Positions 1-8,603 of a DNA stretch of 64,000 bases are shown here, piece by piece (the first letter of the stretch is position 1; each line of letters starts with the position of its first letter). The DNA comes from Kitasatospora sp. NBC_00458. GTDB lineage: Bacteria > Actinomycetota > Actinomycetes > Streptomycetales > Streptomycetaceae. Position numbers and translations under genes: made by a program. The stretch is taken from the NCBI RefSeq assembly GCF_036013975.1, contig NZ_CP107904.1:2480001-2544000 (forward strand). Direction: 5' to 3'. Under the pieces are notes generated by a model that was not told the origin of the DNA, made no database searches, and worked only from the letters and a program-made list of their open reading frames with translations.

Positions 1-2
1 TG

Positions 3-344
3 GGCATCCGGATCGTCGAGGCCTCGGGCGACCGGGTGGTCGGCACCATGCCGGTCGACGGCAACCAGCAGCCGTACGGGCTGCTGCACGGCGGCGCCTC
101 GGCGGCGCTGGCCGAGACCCTCGGCTCGGTCGGCGCGATGCTGCACGCCGGCCCGGGCCGGTACGCGGTGGGCGTCGACCTCAACGCCACCCACCACCGC
201 TCGGCCACCTCCGGGCTGGTCACCGGAGTGGCGACGGCGGTCTTCAAGGGCCGCACCGCGGCGACCTACGAGATCGCGATCACCGACGACACCGGCAAGC
301 GGGTCACCAGCTGCCGCCTGACCTGCATGCTCCGCGACCTCTGA
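3..344 (+). CDS. PaaI-type hotdog-fold thioesterase (5' partial)
   Basis: The reading frame is open from the left edge, so the N-terminus is missing; an internal GTG at 36 is probably not the true start. The visible 113 residues contain the hotdog signature LLHGGASAALAET, in which the HGG turn and the following Glu form the acyl-CoA thioesterase active site of the PaaI/YbdB-like family. The family usually has about 130-150 residues, so perhaps 20-40 are missing. Such enzymes hydrolyse aromatic or short acyl-CoA thioesters in the cytosol; the substrate cannot be read from sequence. The gene ends just before a hairpin (357-386), so it is probably the last gene of its transcript and independent of the liv operon downstream. 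Confidence 0.85.
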   Translation, partial: GIRIVEASGDRVVGTMPVDGNQQPYGLLHGGASAALAETLGSVGAMLHAGPGRYAVGVDLNATHHRSATSGLVTGVATAVFKGRTAATYEIAITDDTGKRVTSCRLTCMLRDL

Positions 345-356
345 CGCGCACCCGCC

Positions 357-386
357 GCGCCGACCCCTTCGACAAGGGGCCGGCGC
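357..386 (+). terminator. Rho-independent-like terminator after the thioesterase gene
   Basis: Inverted repeat: GCGCCG (357-362), one A/C mismatch, CCCCTT (364-369), loop CGAC, AAGGGG, CGGCGC (381-386). It lies 12 nt after the thioesterase stop. There is no U-tract, as is usual for Streptomyces terminators. Confidence 0.6.
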
Positions 387-412
387 AGCGGACTGATCAT
401 CAAATCCCTTGC

Positions 413-472
413 CCGCCCCCTTGTTTGACCTTCGACAGCCCTGGGAAGTCGTTGGTCCAGACAAGGGGGCGG
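413..472. other. Long interrupted hairpin (possible structured RNA or operator)
   Basis: The arms CCGCCCCCTTGT (413-424) and ACAAGGGGGCGG (461-472) are exactly complementary. Inside them GACC/GGTC (427-430/454-457) and CGAC/GTCG (433-436/448-451) also pair, separated by a symmetric TT/TT internal loop, leaving an 11-nt apical loop. This gives 20 base pairs of nested stem. Confidence 0.5.
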
Positions 473-595
473 TGGCATGTCCACGGACTTTTTCACAGAC
501 TTCCAGAGATGTAACACTGCGTAACAGCTAGGAAATCCGACTATCCGGCGGACCGCGGGGGGCGAGCCCATCCGGAAATTCCCCGCCGAACGGCC

Positions 596-662
596 GCGCG
601 TCCGATATTCGGACGTGCACGCCCGACCCCAACACCGCGGACACCCATGTCCGATTATCGGA
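596..662. promoter_or_regulatory. Twin TCCGA-N3-TCGGA dyads upstream of livK
   Basis: Dyad 1 is TCCGATATTCGGA at 601-613, extendable to 596-618 with one wobble position. Dyad 2 is TCCGATTATCGGA at 650-662. Starts are 49 bp apart. A half-matching copy begins at 536 (TCCGACTATCCGG). Identical arms with variable AT-rich centres are what an operator for a dimeric repressor looks like; the regulator is unknown. Confidence 0.5.
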
Positions 663-944
663 GAGTCCAGGAGTCACCTGCACTTCTGCGCCTTACACAG
701 GGCCAGTTGAGGCCAGGACCCCCGGCGGGGCCGGGCCGGTCGAACCGAAACGACCACATGCTGAGACGGCTTCTCCGTGTGCTCATAACAAGAGAATCAC
801 AGCCTCGCCGCACCACTGCCCGAGCCGCCCAACGGCATCTAGAGTCACGGCCAGTCACCGCGCCACCGGATTGGGCCAGGCCCATCGCGCATCCAGGCTC
901 CCGCCACTCAGGCGCGGCGCCCTCCTGAACCGAAGGGGACCCCC

Positions 945-2177
945 GTGCGTCATCGTTCAGCAGTTGTCGTGAGCATTGCCGTGATCGGCGCCCTGAGCCT
1001 CACCGCGTGCGGCTCCCGCGACGACAAGAAGTCCGGCGACAGCGGCAACGCCGGGGGCGGCACCACCGTCACCATCGGCGTCGACGCCCCGCTCACCGGC
1101 GACCTCTCCGCCCTCGGCCTCGGCATCCGCAACTCCGTCGAGCTCGCCGTCAAGCAGGCCAACGAGAAGAACGAGGTCCCCGGCGTCAAGTTCCAGATCA
1201 AGGCCCTGGACGACACCGCCAAGCCCGCCCCCGGCCAGCAGAACGCCACCCAGCTGGTCGCCGACAAGGACGTCCTCGGCGTCGTCGGCCCGCTCAACTC
1301 CAGCGTCGCCCAGTCCATGCAGCAGATCTTCAACGACGCCAACCTCGTCCAGATCTCGCCCGCCAACACCGGCGTCGCCCTCAGCCAGGGCGAGAAGTGG
1401 GCCAGCGGCGTCAAGGCCCGCCCCTTCAAGTCCTACTTCCGCACCGCCACCACCGACGCGGTCCAGGGCCCCTTCGCCGCCGACTTCCTCGCCAAGGACG
1501 CCAAGAAGACCAAGGTCTTCCTCATCGACGACCAGAAGACCTACGGCGCCGGCCTCGCCGCCACCTTCAAGGCCCAGTTCATCAAGAACGGCGGCACCAT
1601 CGTCAACGAGGAGCACGTCAACCCCGACGACCGCGACTTCGCCGCCGTCGTCACCAAGGTCAAGTCCTCCGGCGCCGAAGCCGTCTACTACGGCGGCGAG
1701 TACCCCGCCGCCGGCCCGCTCTCCCTCCAGCTCAAGGACGCCGGCGTCAACATCCCCCTGATGGGCGGCGACGGCATCCAGAGCGGCGACTTCATCAAGC
1801 TCAACCCCAAGAGCCAGGGCGACTACGCCACCGCCGTCGGCCTCCCCGTCGAGTCGCTCCCCACCGCCGCCAAGTTCATCGCCGACTACAAGACCGCCGG
1901 CTACAAGGACGCCTACGAGACCTACGGCGGCTACTCCTACGACAGCGCCTGGGCCATCATCCAGGGCGTCAAGGCCGTCGCCGCCGCCAACGGCGGCAAG
2001 CTCCCCGACGGCGCCCGCGCCAAGGTCGTCGAAGCCGTCCAGAAGGTCTCCTTCGAAGGCGTCACCGGCAAGGTCTCCTTCGACGAGTACGGCGACACCA
2101 CCAACAAGCAGCTCACCGTCTACACCGTCAAGGACGGCAAGTGGGCCGTGGAGAAGTCCGGCACCTTCAACGGCTGA
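945..2177 (+). CDS. livK: Branched-chain amino acid ABC transporter substrate-binding lipoprotein (LivK-type)
   Basis: 410 residues starting at GTG 945, preceded by a GAAGGGG ribosome-binding site. The N-terminus is a lipoprotein signal: basic MRHR, hydrophobic segment, then the lipobox LTAC with the lipidated Cys at residue 22, followed by a polar linker. The rest is a periplasmic-binding-protein type 1 fold of the LivJ/LivK family: VTIGVDAPLTGDLSALG at the start of the first lobe, then conserved stretches such as VVGPLNSSVAQS and TYGGYSYDSAWA. The protein captures leucine, isoleucine, valine or related amino acids at the outer face of the membrane and delivers them to the LivHM permease. 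It is the first gene of the liv operon; the 136-bp gap before livH suggests processing or differential expression of the abundant binding protein. Confidence 0.93.
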   Translation: MRHRSAVVVSIAVIGALSLTACGSRDDKKSGDSGNAGGGTTVTIGVDAPLTGDLSALGLGIRNSVELAVKQANEKNEVPGVKFQIKALDDTAKPAPGQQNATQLVADKDVLGVVGPLNSSVAQSMQQIFNDANLVQISPANTGVALSQGEKWASGVKARPFKSYFRTATTDAVQGPFAADFLAKDAKKTKVFLIDDQKTYGAGLAATFKAQFIKNGGTIVNEEHVNPDDRDFAAVVTKVKSSGAEAVYYGGEYPAAGPLSLQLKDAGVNIPLMGGDGIQSGDFIKLNPKSQGDYATAVGLPVESLPTAAKFIADYKTAGYKDAYETYGGYSYDSAWAIIQGVKAVAAANGGKLPDGARAKVVEAVQKVSFEGVTGKVSFDEYGDTTNKQLTVYTVKDGKWAVEKSGTFNG

Positions 2178-2313
2178 ACCGCCCGGCTGACCTGACGTCA
2201 GCAGCACCACAGCACGTCGGAGTTACCCCGCGCGGGGGCGCCACCAGTGCCCCCGCGCGCACCCACATCCACCACCCACGCGGACACCCCACACGCACAA
2301 CGGAGGCCCAGCG

Positions 2314-3243
2314 GTGCACGACCTACCGCAGCAGCTGGCCAACGGCCTGATCCTCGGAGCCCTCTACGGACTCGTCGCGATCGGCTACACGATGGTCTAC
2401 GGCATCGTCCAGCTCATCAACTTCGCCCACGGCGAGATCGTCATGGTCGGCGGCTTCGGCGCCCTGACCGCCTACCTCGCCCTCCCCGGCGGCACCACCC
2501 TGTGGCTGGCCCTACCGCTGATGCTGATCGCCGGCATCCTGGTCTCCACCCTCACCGCCGTCGCCGCCGAACGCTTCGCCTACCGGCCGCTGCGCTCCGC
2601 ACCCAGACTCGCCCCGCTCATCACGGCGATCGGCCTCTCGATCCTCCTCCAGCAGCTCGTCTTCTCCTTCTACCCCGACGCCAAGAAGGCCCGCGTCTTC
2701 CCCAAGATCCCCGGCGACCCGTTCGAGATCGGCTCCGTCGCCATCCAGCGCAGCGACCTCTTCCTGATCATCGCCGCACCCCTCTGCATGATCGCCCTCG
2801 GCTGGTTCGTCACCCGCACCCGCTCCGGCCGCGCCATGCAGGCCACCAGCCAGGACCCCGACACCGCGAAGCTCATGGGCATCGACACCGACCGGATCAT
2901 CGTCCTCGCCTTCGCCATCGGCGCCGCCTTCGCCGCCGTCGCCGCCGTCGCCTACGGCCTGCGCAGCGGCCAGGTCGACTTCCGGATGGGCTTCATCCTC
3001 GGCCTCAAGGCCTTCACCGCAGCCGTCCTCGGCGGCATCGGCAACATCTACGGCGCCATGCTCGGCGGCGTCGCCCTCGGCCTCGCCGAAGCCCTCGCCA
3101 CCGGCTACATCCAGCACCTGCCCGGCATGGACCTCTTCGGAGGCGGCGCCTGGAAGGACGTCTGGGCCTTCGTACTCCTCATCGTCGTCCTGCTCGTGCG
3201 GCCCCAGGGCCTGCTCGGCCAGCGCGTCGCGGACAGGGCGTGA
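2314..3243 (+). CDS. livH: Branched-chain amino acid ABC transporter permease LivH
   Basis: 309 residues from GTG 2314. A hydrophobic membrane protein with about eight predicted transmembrane segments, beginning LANGLILGALYGLVAIGYTM, typical of LivH inner-membrane permeases. The cytoplasmic coupling loop characteristic of this family is visible near residues 225-250 (GLKAFTAAVLGGIGNIYGA). It forms the translocation channel with LivM and is powered by LivG and LivF. The stop codon (3241-3243) overlaps a potential GTG start of livM, so the two permeases are translationally coupled. Length and order match the family. Confidence 0.93.
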   Translation: MHDLPQQLANGLILGALYGLVAIGYTMVYGIVQLINFAHGEIVMVGGFGALTAYLALPGGTTLWLALPLMLIAGILVSTLTAVAAERFAYRPLRSAPRLAPLITAIGLSILLQQLVFSFYPDAKKARVFPKIPGDPFEIGSVAIQRSDLFLIIAAPLCMIALGWFVTRTRSGRAMQATSQDPDTAKLMGIDTDRIIVLAFAIGAAFAAVAAVAYGLRSGQVDFRMGFILGLKAFTAAVLGGIGNIYGAMLGGVALGLAEALATGYIQHLPGMDLFGGGAWKDVWAFVLLIVVLLVRPQGLLGQRVADRA

Positions 3244-3248
3244 GCACC

Positions 3249-5174
3249 ATGACCACCACCGAGACCACCCCGGTCATCAACCTCCCCGGCCGCGCCGCCA
3301 CCCTGCTCACCGGCATCGGCGCCACCGCCACCGTCGCCTCCGCCCTGATGTCCTGGACCTGGACCTCCGACTTCCCCGGCGACCTCACCTACTACGGCTC
3401 CCCCGCCGGCCTCCAGTGGCTCGCCCTCATCGCCGGCCTGCTCACCCTCGCCCTGCTGCTCGCCACCCAAGGCACCCCCGGCCTGCGCTGGGCCGCCCCC
3501 AGCCGCAGCAACAACGCCGTCCTCCTCGCCGCCACCGGCGCCGTCGCCGTCAGCTGGTTCTCGGTCATCGCGATCGCCACCGACCTCGGCGGCCTCGCCA
3601 ACCTCGAACCCGGCGGCTGGACCGCGGCCCTCGGCTCCCTGCTCGCCCTCGCCGGCAGCCTCGCCCTGCCCCTCGACCGGCGCACCGCCGTCCCGCTGCG
3701 CTTCCTCGACCAGCGGCTCTTCCTGCTCGTCCCGATCGCCCCGGTGCTCTGGTTCGCCACCCACGCCGTGCCCGAGGACAAGCCCGTCGCCCCGGTCCTC
3801 ACCGCCGTCGCGGGCGCCGTCGTCATCGCCACCGGCGCCGTCCTCCTCGTCCAGCTCGGCCACCTCGCCAACTCCTGGCTGCGGATCGGCACCGTCCACC
3901 GCCCGCTCCCCGCCGCCCGCACCCTGCCCTCCTGGGCCGAGGTCGCGCTCATCGTCGCCGCCTTCGCCATCGGCCTGTTCGCCATCACCTTCGGCATCGA
4001 CACCGAGTACGGCGAACTCTTCACCGCCTACCTGCTGCTCGCGGCCTCCGTCGCCGCCGCACTCGGCAAGGCCGGGCTGCTGATCCGCGTACGCGCCCTC
4101 ACCGTGAAGTACCGGACCGTCACCACCGGCGCCGCCTTCGCCGCCGCCGCCAGCTTCCCGTTCACCCAGACGAGCGACCAGTACACCTCCGTCGCCACCA
4201 ACATCCTGATCTTCGCCACCGTCGCCCTCGGCCTCAACATCGTCGTCGGCCTCGCCGGCCTGCTCGACCTCGGGTACGTCGCCTTCCTCGGTGTCGGCGC
4301 CTACGCCGCCGCCCTGGTCTCCGGCTCCCCCGCCTCGCCGATCCACGTCCAGTTCCCGTTCTGGGCCGCGATGCTCACCGGCGCCGTCGTCTCCATGGTC
4401 TTCGGCGTCATCATCGGCGCCCCGACCCTGCGGCTGCGCGGCGACTACCTCGCCATCGTCACCCTCGGCTTCGGCGAGATCTTCCGCATCACCATGCTCA
4501 ACCTGAACGGCACCACCGGCCCCAAGGTCACCAACGGCTCCAACGGCATCCCCCGGATCCCCGACCTGGAGATCCTCGGCTGGAACCTCGGCAAGCCCAC
4601 CACCGTCTTCGGCGTCGAGCTCGGCCGGTTCTCCAACTACTACCTGCTGATGCTCCTCGTCACCGCCGTCGTCGTCCTCGTCTTCGCCCGGGTCGGCAAC
4701 TCCCGCATCGGACGCGCCTGGGTCGCCATCCGCGAGGACGAGACCGCCGCCGAAGCCATGGGCATCAACGGCTTCCGCCTCAAGCTCCTCGCCTTCGCCC
4801 TAGGCGCCTGCCTCGCCGGCCTCGCCGGCACCGTCCAGGCCCACGTCAGCTACACGGTCACCCCCGACCAGTACACCTTCGCCGAGGCCCTCCCCCCCAA
4901 CTCCGCGTTCCTGCTCGCCGCCGTCATCCTCGGCGGCATGGGCACCATCAGCGGACCCCTCGCCGGCGCCACCCTCCTCTTCCTGATCCCCAAGAAGCTC
5001 GAATTCCTCGCCGACTACCAGCTCCTCGCCTTCGGCATCGCCCTCATCGTCCTGATGCGCGTCCGCCCCGAAGGCCTCATCCCCAACCGGCGCCGCCAGC
5101 TGGAGTTCCACGAGGCCGCCATCCCCGCGCAGCCCACCGGCGACAGCGTCGCCCTCACCAAGGCAGGGGCGTGA
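3249..5174 (+). CDS. livM: Branched-chain amino acid ABC transporter permease LivM, N-terminally extended
   Basis: 641 residues from ATG 3249; an in-frame GTG at 3240 overlapping the livH stop is an alternative. The conserved LivM core starts only near residue 300 (VALGLNIVVGLAGLLDLGYV) and carries the usual features: GAPTLRLRGDYLAIVTLGFGE, AWVAIREDETAAEAMGIN and the C-terminal GPLAGATLLFLIPK. The first 300 residues add several extra hydrophobic segments, so the protein is about 200 residues longer than E. coli LivM. As I recall, long LivM proteins are usual in streptomycetes. It pairs with LivH to form the pore. An 8-bp gap separates it from livG. Confidence 0.9.
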   Translation: MTTTETTPVINLPGRAATLLTGIGATATVASALMSWTWTSDFPGDLTYYGSPAGLQWLALIAGLLTLALLLATQGTPGLRWAAPSRSNNAVLLAATGAVAVSWFSVIAIATDLGGLANLEPGGWTAALGSLLALAGSLALPLDRRTAVPLRFLDQRLFLLVPIAPVLWFATHAVPEDKPVAPVLTAVAGAVVIATGAVLLVQLGHLANSWLRIGTVHRPLPAARTLPSWAEVALIVAAFAIGLFAITFGIDTEYGELFTAYLLLAASVAAALGKAGLLIRVRALTVKYRTVTTGAAFAAAASFPFTQTSDQYTSVATNILIFATVALGLNIVVGLAGLLDLGYVAFLGVGAYAAALVSGSPASPIHVQFPFWAAMLTGAVVSMVFGVIIGAPTLRLRGDYLAIVTLGFGEIFRITMLNLNGTTGPKVTNGSNGIPRIPDLEILGWNLGKPTTVFGVELGRFSNYYLLMLLVTAVVVLVFARVGNSRIGRAWVAIREDETAAEAMGINGFRLKLLAFALGACLAGLAGTVQAHVSYTVTPDQYTFAEALPPNSAFLLAAVILGGMGTISGPLAGATLLFLIPKKLEFLADYQLLAFGIALIVLMRVRPEGLIPNRRRQLEFHEAAIPAQPTGDSVALTKAGA

Positions 5175-5181
5175 CCCCCAG

Positions 5182-6020
<839 letters not shown>

Positions 6021-6024
<4 letters not shown>

Positions 6025-6737
6025 CCGCACTCCTCGACGTCAGGGACCTCCGCGTCGCCTACGGCAAGATCGAAGCCGTCAAGGGCATCAGCTTCACCGT
6101 CAACCAGGGCGAGGTCACCACCCTCATCGGCACCAACGGCGCCGGCAAGACCACCACCCTGCGCACCCTCTCCGGCCTCCTCAAGCCCGCCTCCGGAACC
6201 ATCACCTTCGACGGGCAGGCCCTCGACACCGTCCCCGCCCACAAGATCGTCGCCCTCGGCCTCGCCCACTCCCCCGAAGGCCGGCACATCTTCCCCCGCA
6301 TGACCATCGAGGAGAACCTCCTCCTCGGCGCGTTCCTGCGCAACGACACCGACGGCATCACCAAGGACGTCGAACGGGCCTACGGCCTCTTCCCCATCCT
6401 CGGCGAACGCCGCAAGCAGGCCGCCGGCACCCTGTCCGGCGGCGAACAGCAGATGCTCGCCATGGGCCGCGCCCTGATGTCCCGGCCCAAGCTGCTCATG
6501 CTCGACGAGCCCTCCATGGGCCTCTCGCCGCTGATGATGCAGAAGATCATGGCCACCATCGTCGAACTCAAGGCCGACGGCACCACCATCCTGCTCGTCG
6601 AGCAGAACGCCCAGGCCGCGCTCTCCCTCTCCGACCGCGGCTACGTCATGGAGACCGGCCGCATCGTCCTCCAGGGCACCGGCGCCGACCTCCTGCACGA
6701 CGAGTCCGTGCGGAAGGCCTACCTCGGCGAGGACTGA
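6021..6737 (+). CDS. livF: Branched-chain amino acid ABC transporter ATP-binding protein LivF
   Basis: 238 residues from GTG 6021, overlapping the livG stop by 4 nt. Walker A is GTNGAGKTTT (about residue 36), the signature is LSGGEQQMLAMGRAL (about 138), Walker B LLMLDEPSMGL (about 158), and the switch His position is occupied by Gln (LLVEQNA), as is usual in LivF proteins. It is the second ATPase of the heterodimeric engine of the liv transporter. It is the last gene of the operon; a strong hairpin (6786-6825) follows. Confidence 0.94.
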
Positions 6738-6785
6738 CCCCCGCCCCGCGAACGACCGAGCGCACCACGGGGCGCCACAGGGCGC

Positions 6786-6825
6786 ACGACGGAGGGCCCG
6801 GCAGCGATGCCGGGCCCTCCGTCGT
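6786..6825. terminator. Bidirectional terminator between livF and the ANTAR regulator
   Basis: Perfect 18-bp stem (6786-6803 with 6808-6825) closed by a GCGA tetraloop. It sits between two convergent genes (livF + and the ANTAR regulator -), so it can end transcripts from both sides. Confidence 0.85.
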
Positions 6826-6843
6826 ACCTCACGCCCGCCGGGC

Positions 6844-7500
6844 CTACTCGGCCTTCGCCTCGTCGGCCTTCTTCTTGTCCTGGGCCTCGCCCTCTTCGAT
6901 CACGGCCTCCGCGACCGCCGCCATCGTCATCCGACGGTCCATCGAGGTCTTCTGGATCCACCGGAACGCCGCCGGCTCGTTCAGCCCGAACTTCGTCTGC
7001 AGGACGCTCTTCGCCCGGTCCACCAGCTTGCGGGTCTCCAGCCGCTGGGTGAGATCCGCGATCTCCTCCTCCAGCGTCCGCATCTCCGTGTACCGGGACA
7101 CCGCCATCTCGATCGCCGGCACCAGGTCGCTCTTGGAGAACGGCTTCACGATGTATGCCATCGCACCCGCGTCCCGCGCCCGGTCCACCAGCTCGCGCTG
7201 CGAGAACGCCGTCAGCATCAGCACCGGCGCCAGGTGCGCCTCGTGGATCTGCTCCGCCGCGGACAGCCCGTCCAGCACCGGCATCTTCACGTCGAGGATC
7301 GCCAGGTCCGGCTTCAGCTCCTGGACCAGCCGGACGGCCGTCTCCCCGTCCCCGGCTTCGCCGACGACGGTGTACCCCTCCTCTTCCAGCATCTCCTTGA
7401 GGTCGAGGCGGATCAGCGCCTCGTCCTCGGCGATCACAATGCGGGTGATCTGGGGCGAATCGGTCTCAAGCGGCTCTGCCTGCTCGTCGGCGGTGCTCAC
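6844..7500 (-). CDS. ANTAR-domain response regulator (PdtaR-like)
   Basis: 218 residues from GTG 7500, chosen because GAGGAG lies 10 nt upstream; the frame stays open to 7530. The receiver domain has the acidic pair ED at about residues 25-26, phosphoacceptor Asp70 (LAILDVKMP), Thr97 and Lys119 (YIVKPFS). The C-terminal ANTAR domain (about 150-205, KLVDRAKSVLQTKFGLNEPAAF) binds paired hexaloop RNA hairpins to prevent transcription termination in known members. The family match is mycobacterial PdtaR (Rv1626); streptomycetes keep an orthologue next to pyk. No sensor kinase gene is adjacent, so it is an orphan in genomic terms. The charged C-terminal tail (EEGEAQDKKKADEAKAE) is typical of the actinobacterial group. 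RNA targets cannot be assigned from this window. Confidence 0.9.
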   Translation of the reverse strand: MSTADEQAEPLETDSPQITRIVIAEDEALIRLDLKEMLEEEGYTVVGEAGDGETAVRLVQELKPDLAILDVKMPVLDGLSAAEQIHEAHLAPVLMLTAFSQRELVDRARDAGAMAYIVKPFSKSDLVPAIEMAVSRYTEMRTLEEEIADLTQRLETRKLVDRAKSVLQTKFGLNEPAAFRWIQKTSMDRRMTMAAVAEAVIEEGEAQDKKKADEAKAE

Positions 7501-7592
7501 GGGGCTCCTCGTTCCGGCGGGGTACTGCATGCACGAGGGTACCTAGCTGCGCCGAGCAACGTGCGCAGGGTATCCTTCACGGGCGCGAACTT

Positions 7593-7678
7593 GCCGGGTT
7601 GGTGGAAGGGCAGACACGATCGCCTCAAAAGCGATTGCTCGAAAGGGCGTGTGGGTTCGAATCCCACACTCGGCACCA
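7593..7678 (+). tRNA. tRNA-Leu (anticodon CAA)
   Basis: The acceptor stem GCCGGGT (7593-7599) pairs with ACTCGGC (7668-7674, one G-U), discriminator A, and an encoded CCA (7676-7678). The anticodon stem ATCGC/GCGAT encloses CTCAAAA, giving anticodon CAA, which reads the rare leucine codon TTG. A long class II variable arm (GCTCGAAAGGGCG region) and the T arm with GTGGGTTCGAATCCCAC complete a leucine tRNA. It reads away from the ANTAR gene and is followed about 100 bp later by a LAGLIDADG-type gene. Confidence 0.95.
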
Positions 7679-7779
7679 GAATTTCCCTCGAATTCCCAGG
7701 CCATGGGAAGTTCATCACATCGAGTGGCCCCCAAGAGAAGGCCACGCCGGGCCGTCGGCCGCGGCAGATGCTGTCGCAC

Positions 7780-8562
7780 ATGACGAACGCCTCCGTGCGC
7801 GAACAAGCCGTCCACCTCCTGCGCCGCGGCACCCGCAACACCGAGGTCGGCCGCCGCCTCGGCGTCCCGTCCGGCACGGTCTCCTGGTGGAAGCACGAGG
7901 ACCTCGCCAGGCACGGCACGCTCCCCGGCCGCAAGCGGTCGACCTGTACGCACTGCTACGGCGACGCCCTGGATCAGCCCGCCTACTCCTACCTGCTCGG
8001 CCTCTACCTCGGCGACGGCCACATCACCTGGCCCGAACAGCACCGCAGCGCAAGCCTGTTCATCACCTGCGACAACAAGTGGCCCGGGATCATCGACGCG
8101 GTCGACCAGGCCATGCGCCGGGTCATGCCGCGCAACAAGCCCTGCCGCGTCCGTCGGACCGGCTGCCAGGTGGTCAAGCTCTACTCCCAGCACCTGTCCT
8201 GCTACTTCCCCCAGCACGGCCCGGGAAAGAAGCACGAGCGCGCCATAGCCCTCGAACCCTGGCAGCAGGAGATCGTCGACGCCCATCCCTGGGAGTTCCT
8301 CCGCGGGCTGATCCACTCCGACGGCTGCCGCATCACCAACTGGACGACCCGCACCGTCGGCGGCGTCCCGAAGCGCTACGAGTACCCGCGCTACTTCTTC
8401 ACCAACACCTCGGCCGACATCGTCCGCCTCTTCACGGACACCCTCGACGCCGTCGGAGTCCGGTGGAGGTCCGTCACCCGCCCCACGGGCGCCGTCAACG
8501 TCTCCGTCGCCCGCAAGGCCTGCGTCGCCCTGATGGACACCCGCATCGGCCCGAAGTACTGA
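7780..8562 (+). CDS. HTH and LAGLIDADG-type protein next to tRNA-Leu
   Basis: 260 residues from ATG 7780 (ATG 7768 is an alternative; neither has a good ribosome-binding site). The N-terminus has a helix-turn-helix (NTEVGRRLGVPSGTVSWWK, about residues 18-36), followed by CTHC, half of a possible zinc knuckle. Two LAGLIDADG-like helices follow: YLLGLYLGDGHI (about 70) and FLRGLIHSDGCRI (about 170), each ending in the Asp that binds the catalytic metal in LAGLIDADG nucleases. Homing endonucleases normally sit inside introns or inteins; this one is a free-standing gene with an added DNA-binding domain, a type I recall as common in Streptomyces and usually annotated as a regulator. It may be an active tRNA-locus endonuclease or a domesticated regulator; the sequence does not decide. 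Confidence 0.75.
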   Translation: MTNASVREQAVHLLRRGTRNTEVGRRLGVPSGTVSWWKHEDLARHGTLPGRKRSTCTHCYGDALDQPAYSYLLGLYLGDGHITWPEQHRSASLFITCDNKWPGIIDAVDQAMRRVMPRNKPCRVRRTGCQVVKLYSQHLSCYFPQHGPGKKHERAIALEPWQQEIVDAHPWEFLRGLIHSDGCRITNWTTRTVGGVPKRYEYPRYFFTNTSADIVRLFTDTLDAVGVRWRSVTRPTGAVNVSVARKACVALMDTRIGPKY

Positions 8563-8564
8563 CG

Positions 8565-8598
8565 CCGGTGCGGCTCCGCCGGGGCGGAGCCGCACCGG
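8565..8598. terminator. Bidirectional terminator between the LAGLIDADG gene and pyk
   Basis: A 14-bp perfect stem (8565-8578 with 8585-8598) with a 6-nt loop lies between convergent genes. Confidence 0.8.
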
Positions 8599-8603
8599 GG
8601 CGG

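Larger units (their letters stand above)
345..944. promoter_or_regulatory. 600-bp intergenic region upstream of livK
   Basis: I see no convincing gene here; short ORFs in it have implausible compositions. It holds the thioesterase terminator (357-386), a second long interrupted hairpin (413-472), an AT-richer stretch around 485-540 that could contain a promoter, and two 13-bp dyads of the form TCCGA-N3-TCGGA (601-613 and 650-662). A second AT-richer stretch at about 785-800 may hold another promoter. This is a long and structured upstream region for a transporter gene and probably integrates several regulatory inputs. Confidence 0.5.

Noticed and set aside
647..928. 93-codon plus-strand frame upstream of livK
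   Set aside because: No ribosome-binding site, composition unlike a protein, and it overlaps one of the operator-like dyads; judged to be regulatory DNA.
957..2210. Gly/Ala/Val-rich long frame antisense to livK
   Set aside because: Shadow of the livK gene; the protein is almost entirely G, A, V, L, D and E with no domain.
7593..8600. Integrated element at tRNA-Leu
   Set aside because: No integrase, no second copy of the tRNA 3' end and no phage or conjugative genes; only the LAGLIDADG gene lies between the tRNA and pyk.
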